Assembly: GCF_000151315.2 (NCBI RefSeq) | Contig: NW_011887296.1 | Coordinates: 839,095-903,094, forward strand | Length of the DNA stretch: 64,000 nucleotides | Direction of reading: 5' to 3' | DNA from: Capsaspora owczarzaki ATCC 30864 | Lineage: Eukaryota > Opisthokonta > Filasterea | Shown here: piece after piece, positions 51,441-61,360 of the stretch | Position numbering within the stretch: the first letter of the stretch is position 1 | How the letters are laid out: every line of letters starts with the position of its first letter | Notes under the pieces: model-generated | Database searches by the model: none | What the model saw: only the letters and a program-made list of their open reading frames with translations | What the model was told of the DNA's origin: nothing | Position numbers and translations under genes: made by a program

Positions 51441-51556
51441 GATCCAACGCGAGACAGAGCACTTGCAGAACATTCTTCTAGTCGGTAACCATTTTGATTC
51501 AAACGAGCAATGACAGTTCTCTTTTTGCTTTGTTGCTTTCTTCAGAGTGAGCAACG
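51246..51556. promoter_or_regulatory. Divergent promoter region, LTA4H / TTF1-like, with (CT)n
   Basis: 311 nt between two divergent start codons. A (CT)n tract occupies 51414-51440 and reads as (GA)n toward LTA4H. An A-rich patch lies at 51286-51304. There is no other gene. Confidence 0.5.
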
Positions 51557-54250
51557 ATGGGTCTCAAGCGACGCAGCCACGAGGAGGAGGCGGTCGGAGC
51601 ATCAGCAACGCCGTCCACAGCCACAACGACCGCAGCCGCCGCCGCTCTTCCGACTACACGCACAAGCTCAAGCACCGCGCAGGCCACGAGCAGCAGTCGC
51701 AGCAGTGGTGGCGCTGGACCAGCAGCTGCAGCGCACGCATCCAAGAAGGCGCGCTTGGACGACGCTCCCGCTCAAGGTGCTCAAGGTGCCCCAGCAGCGA
51801 CGCCAGCCTCGTCGTCGTCGTCGTCAGTGGTCACGAAAACACCAGCTGCATCCGCTGGCAAGAGCGTGGTGGCGGACGCTGCTGCTGCCTCGACTCCTGC
51901 TGCTGCTGCTGCTGCTCCAGCGAGCACCAAGCGCCGACCTTGGGAACATGTGGACTCTGCAGCCACCAAGTCACAGCCAACGCCGGTCACTGCGAGCGCT
52001 GCAGATGCTGAGGGAGTCGTCGTTCCTATGACGATCGACGCTACTGCTGGGGCTGCTGCTGCGAGTCCAGCGGCAGCGCCAACAACGCAGACTGCACCAG
52101 CGCGCGGCCGCAAGCCAGCTCGGCCGTGGGAGAAGGCTGCCGCGACCGCCGCCGTGCCTGAGAGTACCCCCACAGCCGATACGACTCTGGCTGCTACTGT
52201 CGAGACAGCAGCCGCGAGTGGCAGTGCCACCCCGACACGCAAAAACCGCCCTTGGGACAAGTCGACTCCCAAATCACAGCCACCACCACTCTCTGCCCCT
52301 GCAGTACAGGCCCCTGCTCCAGATGAGCCGCGGATTGTGCCTTCGATGCAGGCCATTGTGAATGCTCGTGTGTCGCATAAAACCATGCTGGTCGCCGCCG
52401 CCGCTGTCGCCAACTATGCGAATTCTCCGGGCCTCTTGCCAACCCCAACAGAGGCCAGTCTTGTCACAAGCGTTGCTCAGGTCGTGAGGAAGCGGGCAGC
52501 AGCAGCAGCAGTTGTTGCTGCCGCGGCATCGGCGGCGTCTGCATTGGCATCAACGGCGTCCCCGTCCTCGTCTGCATCGTCAAAGCGAGCGTCGACCAAG
52601 ATCAACACACCCGAAATCGAATCCACCGCTGCCCCCAAGTCGTCCAAATCCTCCCCTCGCTCCAAGCAAGCGCGCGATGCAACCAAATCATCAGCACCAT
52701 CCAGCAACGGCGACTCTTCGCCTTCGACGACGACTCCTGCTGCTGCTACTGCTGCTACTGATTCCGGCGCCACTCGCGGACTCTCCACCTTCAACCTCCC
52801 GATGAACGCCACTCCAGCGCAACTCTTGCACGTGCATCACAATTCTCGATTGAAGCCTGCTCCAGACAGTGCCGAGCTGCTGCCCGATCGACTGAATGCA
52901 GAGGACCGAGCACAGTACTTGAAGGAAGGTCGCCTCGAGCTTGGCAAGTGGCACCAGGAGCACGACCAACAGGTGCTCGCCAACATTGACGCATACCTGG
53001 CCAGCAACTCTTCGGTAACGCTGACGTCCATCCTCATGGACGCCGATGCGCGCGCAGAGCATTACGGACCACTTTTCCGTGCTGCCGCGCGTGGCACCAA
53101 GCGCTGCATCGGCACAGTGCGTGATCGCGTCTTCCGATTGCTGGCGCGTAACAGCGACACTTTCAAAAAGCCCTTTAGTCCAGCAGACGACCAGCGCTTG
53201 CGCGATCTTGTCGATCAGCACGGTCGAAACTTCGCTCACATTGGCCTGCTGATGGGTCGTGCTACGCATGCCGTGAGTGATCGCTATCGCCTCGTCCAGC
53301 AAGACACGCGCCAGGGTGTCTGGACGGAACCCGAGGAGCATCGATTGGTGGATGCTGTGCGCGCCTTGCACCCCGAGATTCTCGAAGGCCAAGGCGGCGT
53401 GACGGCGCTCACCGTGGGATCTGCCGTGTTCACGGGCGGTACACGGTCGTGGAATGAAATTGCCAAGCTTGTGCACACTCGCAACACGCGCCAATGCCGT
53501 GAAAAGTGGAATGATTGGGTTTCCACGAACGAAATTATCGACCGCGTAAAGGCCGGTGCTGCCCGAATTTTCACCACTGCCGGTCTCAACAAGTCTGAAG
53601 ACGAGCGTTTGCTGGATGCCCTGCTGCAGCAGCCAGGTGAAATTGTTGCCAAGGTCGACTGGCGCCAGCTTGCCACCAAAGGCTTCACACTGAGTGGCCA
53701 AGCTCTGCGCGTCCGCTTTTTGGCGTTCGTGCAGCGTGCTACGGCCTTGGGTTTGCCGCCAACGGACAAGATCAAACCAGTGATTGAGTTTGTCAAGAAG
53801 CATAACATGCTGGCCATCAAGCGCAGCGCCACCAAATACAAGTCAGACACGTTTGTCGACAGCTCGGACGACAGCGATGCGGACAGCGGGAACGAGGCCG
53901 ACTCTGACAGCAGTGACGGCGAGGACGAGCCCGAAGCGTCGTCGTCGTCGTCGTCGTCCGCTGCCACGGCCATGGACACTGCGCCACTTGCTACGAAGGC
54001 GACCAAAACGAACGGCAAGGCCAGCAAATCGGCCGCCACGCCAATGCAAGTGGAAACTGCAAACAAGAAGCTGCCGGTGCAGTCCGATTCGTCTCTTTCA
54101 TCGTCGTCGTCATCCTCTTCGTCTTCGTCTTCTTCGTCGGAGTCCGAGGCAGAAGAGGCGCCCAAAGCTCGAGCGAACGGAAAGCAAGCGGCGGTCGTAA
54201 CCAATAAGCCTGTTTTGTCATCGGCGTCCTCAGACACGTCCTCTGCATCT

Positions 54251-54285
<35 letters not shown>

Positions 54286-54658
54286 TTCTTCTGATTCTGA
54301 CAGCGACGAGCCAGCCCGAACAGCGGCATCTAAAAAGCCTGCTGGCAAACAGCCCCCGAGCAAAAAAGCAGCCTCTTCTTCCTCCTCCTCCGCTTCCTCT
54401 TCCTCGTCATCCTCCTCCTCCTCCTCCTCCTCTTCTTCTTCTTCGTCAGACTCGGATTCGGACGACGACCGCCCGGTGCGCCGAAAACGCGGTCCGTCTC
54501 AAATGATGAAAGAGTTGCAGCAGCGAGCGAAAACGCAGGCGAAGCGGGTTGCTTCCGAGGACGAAGGCAGTGAGCCCGAGTTTGAGCAAGCTACCGCGAG
54601 CAAGGCCAAGGCCCCTCTTTCGAAGCCAGGGAAGAAACCAAAGGCCAAGAGCAAGTAG
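51557..54658 (+). CDS. TTF1/Reb1-like Myb DNA-binding protein with polyserine tail
   Basis: A single exon of 1,033 aa. The first 450 residues are low-complexity Ala/Ser/Thr/Pro with repeated RPWEK/RPWDK/RRPWEH motifs. Residues about 461-720 hold a block of Myb/SANT-like repeats: LGKWHQEHDQQVLANIDAYL, FSPADDQRLRDLVDQHGRNF, GVWTEPEEHRLVDAVRALHP and WNEIAKLVHTRNTRQCREKW, in the order and spacing of Reb1/TTF1 proteins that bind RNA polymerase I terminators. The C-terminal 250 residues alternate long Ser runs with acidic and basic clusters, like nucleolar SRP40/NOLC1 proteins. A nucleolar role in rDNA termination or fork arrest is inferred. The gene converges on MCM2. Confidence 0.75.
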
Positions 54659-54897
54659 TTGCCTCAAATCATGTTCTGGAAAAGGATGATGTTCTCTTTG
54701 ATGTCAGTTTTTAACTTCCACAAACGATTCATTCATAAACCAACCAACCAACAAGAACACAAAGAGGTGAACCAAAGTACAGAGATGTGAAACAAAGTAT
54801 TTATTTAGACTCGCATTGGCAAAAGCAAAATCAACCACCAGAAGGGAAAAAAAAAAGCGAAAACGTCTAACAATCGCTAACTCGACAAGAACCACGG
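54659..54897. other. Convergent intergenic region, TTF1-like / MCM2
   Basis: This spacer holds both 3' ends. On the minus strand it has an AATAAA at 54805-54800, about 93 nt downstream of the MCM2 stop, a plausible poly(A) signal. I see no gene. Confidence 0.5.
54800..54805 (-). promoter_or_regulatory. Candidate poly(A) signal for MCM2 (AATAAA)
   Basis: AATAAA on the minus strand in AT-rich sequence about 93 nt beyond the stop codon. Position and context fit a polyadenylation signal; it was not tested. Confidence 0.45.
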
Positions 54898-57800
54898 TTA
54901 GAAGGTTTTGACAATGACCCTCTTCGTACGGTCCAGCGTAAAGTTGTTCCGAGCAAACAGATCGCTCGAATAGAATGCACGCAAATCGTGAATATTCAAG
55001 TTGCGCGCCTTGATCTCGAAATCTTCCAGGTCGATCAGCACGCGCACAGCAGGCTCCTCTGCCCGTCGTCGGCGGTTGTAGGCAATTGTGTCGCGCAACA
55101 GCTGCTGCAAAATGTAAAACAGGAGCTCGTTGTTGTCCTTGCGGTACGTAATGTACTTTGAGAAGGACTGTTTGAGAGCAGTGACAACCAATGTGAGTTC
55201 AACAAGAACAACAAGGGGAAAAAAGCAACCGTTCGACTCAACGAAAGACATACCTTCGACAAGGTCTTCATGACAGAGAACTTTTGAGTCGAGATAAAGC
55301 TCTCCAGGGCAACTCGGACGGCCATGTTCACATCGTCCTCATTCACAAACTCGCGCAGATGCATGCGTGCGTGAGCCTCGGACATGCGGATCATGGACTC
55401 GACGAAACGAACGGTAATGGGGATGCTGCCAGTTGTCTGTCAACAGAAGGAAAGCAAACGGGAGAGGGTGAGCATCAGATGTTTAGCGAATAGCAAATCT
55501 CACAGATAAAAACAAGCACAACTACATCCCCCCTTCTCCGCGCGCCCGCAAACGCCAGCTTACCATCGACTCGCGACGCAAATCAGCATACAGCTTGGCC
55601 AGCTTGTCCTCGTCGACGTCCCGCAGCTTGGGACGCACGTTCTGCTTGGCAAAGATGATGTACTTTTTCAGCATGGCTTGCGGGATGGCGTCCTTGTCTT
55701 CGTCCACGGCTGGTGCAAGGGCGTTGGCAGCATCGAGGGCGCTCTGAAGTTGGGCGCGTGAGGGGTCTTCACGGGCGTTGATGAATGGGACTTCGGGATG
55801 GCTCCGGACGTGTGACCCAATGACAAAGCGAGCCAGATTTTCGTCGGCAATCGGGTCGACCGTGTCCTTCACAACGCAGAGAATGTCAAAACGCGAGAGA
55901 ATGGGCTCGGTCAAATCGACATTGCCCGAGAACGTCTCGGAGGGATCGTATCGCCCGCGCACAGGGTTGGCTGCGGCAATCACGGCACAGCGGGCCTGCA
56001 GTGTTGTGACAATGCCGGCTTTGGAGATTGAAATGGATTGCTGCTCCATCGCCTCGTGAATGGAGGTGCGATCCTGGTCGTTCATCTTGTCAAACTCGTC
56101 AATGAGGCAGATGCCCTTGTCGGCAAGCACCAATGCGCCGCCTTCCAGGGTCCACTCGCGCATGATCGGGTCGCGATGCACGGACGCGGTCAAACCGACA
56201 GCCGACGCACCTTGACCAGTCGTAAACACGACGCGGTGGGCAGTCTTCTCGACGTACTTGAGCACCTGGGACTTGGCTGTGCCAGGATCGCCGAGCACCA
56301 ACACGTTAATGTCACCACGCACGCGGTGGCGATTGCCGGGGTCCTTGGGCTGGCCGCCAAACATGGATAGCGCAATGGCCGTCTTGACGTCTTCGTGGCC
56401 GTAAATGGACGGCGCAATGGACCGAATGATGCGCTCGCCAATGCGAGGGTCTCGGCCCAGCGCGCGAATCTCCTTGACGTCCTCGTCGGTGAGGTTGAAG
56501 TGCGAGAACGAATCTTCGTTCGTCGTCACATAGTTGGCCTCAATCATGGTGGAGAAAACGGGGAAGCCGTTGGTAATGTTCAATGCCGCATCAAAGTTGG
56601 TGCGGTAAATGCCCGTGATTTCAACCTCGTCGCCCGGCTTGCACGAGTCAATCAAGTCCCACAGCAGCACAACATCCTTTTGGCGAGGAAGACGGCCAGC
56701 AGGCACGCTGCCGGGACTTTCTTGGAGTGTGATACGCTGGTAGTTGCGATAGACTGTCTGCTCGACGTTGATGCGGAACGGGCCTTGCGATTGGCACGAA
56801 GGACACGAGCCGATCGTAATTTCAGCCGCGTCCTGGTCTTGGAAGAACGGACCAAGCACAGAGCCGCACTTGATGCAGTCGTACTTGACGTACTTGAGCT
56901 GCGGGAGCACCGAGGTGCGACGCGTAATGACGCCGCGCACCTTGATGAGCGCGTTGATGTAGGTGTGGCGAATGTCGCGCAATTGATCGACCACCGGCAA
57001 CTCGGCAATTCGAACATGGATTTCGGAGTGAATGCGATCGTAATTCGGGAAGGACGTCAACACCACGTCGCGGGCCACCTCATCGAAAATTTTGAGCACT
57101 TCGAGCGGCGCGTCGGCGACGAACACGGCGAGAATCTGCTGCTCGCGCACCAAATCCTTATAACTAATCACCAGCGACTCGGCGTTCATGGCGCACATGT
57201 GTCGGATGCGCTCTGCGTGAATGTTGTTGCCGCGGTGGTCGACACTTGCCGTCAAGAACAAGCGGAAGCGCCGCTTGATTTCCTCGCGCGGGCCACGCAT
57301 CGACACCCACTCGCGCAGCTTGAAGCCCTTGTAATCTTCCAAGTTTGCCACAGGAGGTGTTTCCTAGTTATTGGGAGAATCCAAACAACACAACAACAAC
57401 CAAAAAACAAACGAGATCAGCTTGAATGTTTAAACCGCGCTCAATCTCTCTCAAACAGAAAATCCGATTGCGTACCTCGACAGTTTCGCTGAGAATTTCA
57501 CCACGAGCCGCTCGCTCGGCAATACGTCGTCGTCGAGGAGCTCCAAATTCGTCTTCCTCGTCTGTTGCCAACCGTTTGAACAAATTTGAGCTCGGGACTC
57601 GGGACTCGGGACGCTTTCGCCTCAAAAACAAACCGCAGACCCCCAAACCCTCGTTACCTTCGTCGGACTCCTCGTCCATCAACGCAGCCGGAAGTCGACC
57701 ATCGCGCCTGGCACGCTGACGCTCACGACGAGTATTCTCGCGCTCGGCTTGTCGGCGCGCGTCGAGCGACATTTCCTCGTACTCGCCACTGGACAGACCA

Positions 57801-58631
57801 GCCTGTTCGTATGTATCAAGTGCATCGACTCGACGGTAATCGCTGTGTTGTTGTTTTTGTGTGCATCATCCAAAGTGAGTCGAGAGATGCATGCGAATCC
57901 ACCCAACAAAACTATTCAAACGCACTCTTCAGCGTTGACGAGCAAATCCTCGCCGTCCTCGTCGTCCTCGTCGAGATCGTTGGGCTCTGCGTCGTCAAAG
58001 CCAGCACGCATGTCCTCCTCGGCCTCCTCGGCGCCGTCGCTGGGGAGATCGCTCTGGTCGTCGGTGAACGGCGGCAAGTCGTCGTCCTCGTCTCCGTCGT
58101 CGCCGCCGCCGCCCAGCGAGCGCGCAGACGACCGCGGGGTGCCTCGTGACGAGCCTGACGCAGCCGAACGCCGGTACCGACGTGAGCCGCCGCCAGACGA
58201 CGTGTTCATTGGAGAGGACTGCGATCTCGCATTTCGCGCGGCCGTCCTGCGCGCGCTGCCTCCGCCGCTGCGGGTGCTGCTGCCTCCTGGCGACGACGCC
58301 GACCGCGGGCTGCTTGCTCCTGGCGACGATCCTGGGTACGAGCCCGACTGTGGGGTTGTTGGCAGCGATCGACAAGGTCAGCAACGATGATACAGTTCAA
58401 AACAATTGAAAATGTTTGGAGTTTTGGATTTTTTGGATTTTTTTTTTCTTCCGTTGAAGGCTTTTCAAACGGGGGGCATCTTTGATCACAAACACCCAGC
58501 GAATGAGATGGATGGCGTGAGATTGCAAACGACGAAGACGCTTGAGCAAAAGTCGAAATGTTGTTGGGCAGCGTCGGAAGAGCAGCAAACAGAACAATCA
58601 ACAAAGGAAAAGCTGTCAAAACGCTCACCAT
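54898..58631 (-). CDS. MCM2: MCM2, replicative helicase subunit
   Basis: Seven exons on the minus strand: 58631-58629 (ATG only), 58347-57926, 57842-57658, 57561-57476, 57363-55564, 55436-55254 and 55167-54898; about 982 aa. The N-terminal tail carries repeated SSP sites and an acidic stretch with DLPPF, as in MCM2. The zinc site is C-x2-C...C-x2-C ([22 protein letters not shown]). The AAA+ core has [24 protein letters not shown] and SRFDILCVV. The C-terminus runs [18 protein letters not shown] to [12 protein letters not shown]. It is part of MCM2-7. The first exon is inferred: an ATG abutting GTGAGC at 58628, phase-matched to the acceptor at 58348. The in-frame ATG at 58209 would lose the SSP-rich start. 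Confidence 0.95.
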
Positions 58632-58942
58632 TTGGATGTTGATCGAAAAGGAGAACTGTCAAAAAGTTGCAAGATTCGAATTCAGAGAGTGAGCAAACGT
58701 TGATCAATGCAAAACACACACACACGCACTCTCTCTCTCTCTCTCTCTCTCTCGCTTTCTGCTGACGATTGACAATTGAACAACGCGCTATCAATTGCAT
58801 TGTGGACATTTCCAACAACTCTTTTTGGGCAAAATGGCCCCAATCAATCATTCAACCTCAACACCACCCCCGCACACTGCACACATCCATCCATCGAACA
58901 AGCATTCAATCAAAAATCAAGAAAAACACCTCGGTGTGCAGC
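58632..58942. promoter_or_regulatory. Tandem spacer, APLF 3' end / MCM2 promoter, with CA and CT repeats
   Basis: 311 nt between the APLF stop and the MCM2 start on the minus strand. (CA)n at 58713-58726 is followed by (CT)n at 58729-58753; in the MCM2 sense strand this is a (GA)n about 100 nt upstream of the ATG. The APLF-proximal half is plain A/C-rich sequence. Confidence 0.5.
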
Positions 58943-60798
58943 TCAGGATTTGGAAGGATGCGAATACTGGGCCAGATGCGCCTTGTTTTTCTGGTAGCAC
59001 TTGGCGCCGTACTTGCACGGTGGCCTGTCGTCCGCCTCGCCGTCAGCGTCGGAATTGTCGGAAGTGGACACGGCCTTCGAGGAGGCCGGTGCTCCCCGGG
59101 TCGATGATCCCGCTGTGCTGGGCACGCTGGGTGGGAATTCGTCCTCGTCGCTTTCGTGCACGGCCATTCTTGGCTTCTTGGTTGGCGGAGGCTCGTCCTC
59201 GTCCGTGTCAGTGGTGCGAGATGCAGGGGCAGACTGACGGGGTGCCGAAGCATGCCGCGAGGCTTTCTGAGGTGGCGCTTCCTCGTCCGACGACTCGTCG
59301 GCTCGTCGCTTCTTGCGGCTGTTGCTGCTGGCAGCTGTCGCTTCCTCGTCGTCATCGGAGCCGTGAGAATAATTCTGGAGGTGCGCGGCATTCTTTCGAT
59401 AGCACCCTTTGCCGTAGGAGCAAACTTGTTTGGAAGACGTTGCTGCAGGTTTGCTGCGTGAGCGGCTTGTCTCTGCTTGCTCCTCCTCCTCCTCCTCGTC
59501 TTCCACATCATAAGCACGGCGCGCTCGAGGAGCTGGGGCAGCGACGGGGGCCGCTGGTGCTGGTTTCCGAGCGGCTGCGGCCCGAGCCGCTTCGACATCG
59601 TCGTCAAACCCATCGTCGTCATTGACAACTGCTCGTGTTGAACCGGACTTTGTCGAGGCAGACGAGCTGCTGCTGTTGGCTGCTGGCTTGGATGGAGCCC
59701 TGGACGCAGCCTTGGCCACAGGCCTGGCAGGAGGTTGGTCCTCTTCCTCATCATCATCATCGTCATCCACAACAAACTTGTTTTTGGACTTTCGTGGAGC
59801 CTCCTCGACAACGTCCTGGTCAGCATCATCATCTTCTGGGTCGGTGATGGACTTGAGGCTTGCCTTTGCGCGCGGCTTGGCTTTGGGTTTGGCAGCCGCA
59901 CTGCCGACGGCCCATGGCAGCGAGCGAGAAACCTTCGGCTTTGCGGGAATGTCATCGTCCAAATCCTCCAATTCCTGGGGAGGCGGAGAGGCTGCAGCTT
60001 TGTGCTTTGAGCTTGTGCGAGCGACAGCAGCCGCAACTGCATTGTCGTCCTCATCATCATCTAACTGCTGAACGGCCAGAGCCGGCTGCTGCTTGTTCAA
60101 GCCAGCGTTCGTCGATTTGGCGGGCACACGATCGTCCAGGTCGTCCTCGTCCTCGACATCCGTGCCGTCATCGTCCTTGACGACGGCAGCAGCGGCCTGC
60201 TCTTTCACCAGATTGACCACGCGGAATGGAAAGGCGTTGGGCATCAGGAAGAGCACATCGCCGTGCTTGAGCGAAACCCAAGTGTGGAGTGGCAACTGCT
60301 CGTCCGAGCCATCTCCGCCCGCGGCATCTGCACGACGCACGCTGCACAGCGTTTTGTGCGTCTAAAAGTACAAGTCACACCAATCACGCGTGCCATGTTC
60401 AGGTTCCAATTTTCAAAACCAATCTCAGCTCTCTGTCCAAACAGTACAGTGAATCCCGTTTGGCGCCCTTTTTGGCCCAGTGCTCAATGCGCTACAATGC
60501 CGTACCGACATGATGTGCGCTGCGCCGTCATGGTCGATCTGGATCTTGGCGTGATTGCGACTCAGTCGGCGATCTTCGAGCTGACAGACAGACAGACAGA
60601 CAAAGAGAAGCCAGTGAGTGAGTGGAGCATTGCAACGGTTGCAAGATTTGAGAACGGCTTTCGCCCCTCGCTTACGTTCGTCAGGGGTCCTCGGCCAAGC
60701 ACAGTCTCGCCGCGTTCCAGATCCACAACCTTGCTGGCGGGATCCGGGCGCGAGGCGGCAGGCATCAAGAGCGGGACCAGCCGAGCCAGAATCGACAT
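58943..60798 (-). CDS. APLF: APLF-like repair factor: FHA domain plus two PBZ zinc fingers
   Basis: Three exons on the minus strand, 60798-60676, 60580-60506 and 60361-58943, give 538 aa. The FHA domain spans exons 1-3: LGRGPLTN, then the phosphopeptide-binding LSRNHAKIQI, then WVSLKHGDVLFLMPNAFPF. A long acidic/basic disordered linker follows. Two PBZ fingers lie at about residues 380-400 (CSYGKGCYRKNAAHLQNYSH) and 513-533 (CKYGAKCYQKNKAHLAQYSH), with all Cys and His ligands present. PBZ fingers bind poly(ADP-ribose); in animals APLF joins non-homologous end joining through XRCC4/Ku. The splice sites inside the FHA domain keep frame exactly. It lies head-to-head with the PARP4-like gene. Confidence 0.94.
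60583..60603. repeat. (GACA)n tetranucleotide repeat in APLF intron 1
   Basis: About five GACA units. In the sense (minus) strand this is TGTC repeated right up to the acceptor CAG that precedes exon 2, so it forms the pyrimidine-rich 3' splice region. Confidence 0.8.
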
Positions 60799-60992
60799 GT
60801 TGCTGCAATGGAAAAAAAAAATCAAAAAGACTGAGAGTTCTTCGCCTGATTCAAATACAAACTCGCACTGTATCGTCAATCATTCTGACAAAAACAAAAA
60901 ACATTCAGAGATGACATTTTTGTATGCTTTTACATTGCGCAGTCGTTTTCCATTGTTTGTTGTTGAGTTACGAAACATCATAATCTGCAGCA
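60799..60992. promoter_or_regulatory. Shared divergent promoter, APLF / PARP4-like
   Basis: Only 194 nt separate the APLF and PARP4-like start codons. The region is A/T-rich with an A9 run at 60812-60820 and a T-rich patch beside the PARP4 ATG. Both promoters must sit here. Confidence 0.55.
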
Positions 60993-61323
60993 ATGGTTGG
61001 TGTTTTCGCTGGACTTCAGCTGGCGATCGACCTGCCGTCCAGCATGCCGTACAAGGACAAGCAGAAGCTCAGGCTTGCCATCACCAAGCACGGCGGCACC
61101 GTCTCCTTCCTCTGTTCGCGCGAGGTCAGATTGTAGTTGCGTATTGTTCGTTCATGGAATGACGTCTCCTTCCGCTTTTTGGGCAGCACACGCACGCCAG
61201 AGCACTCTCCCTGCATCGTGTGGATGCTCATCATTCCGGCTCGTTTCATTGCACGTTGATGCGGGTCGTCTGTGCATCGCGGAGGCAACACAAGTCAACA
61301 ACTTCCAATGCGGTACTTGAAAA

Positions 61324-61360
<37 letters not shown>

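Noticed and set aside
56395-57492. A 365-codon plus-strand open frame
   Set aside because: It is antisense to the MCM2 N-terminal domain and runs across an MCM2 intron.
61141-61320. A possible extra BRCT exon of the PARP4-like gene
   Set aside because: No frame joins both neighbours well, whereas splicing exon 1 directly to 61610 reproduces the human BRCT spacing exactly.
61321-61360. An A32 tract as the tail of a retroposed element
   Set aside because: No target-site duplication, promoter boxes or recognisable body lies next to it; it is better treated as a simple repeat in an intron.
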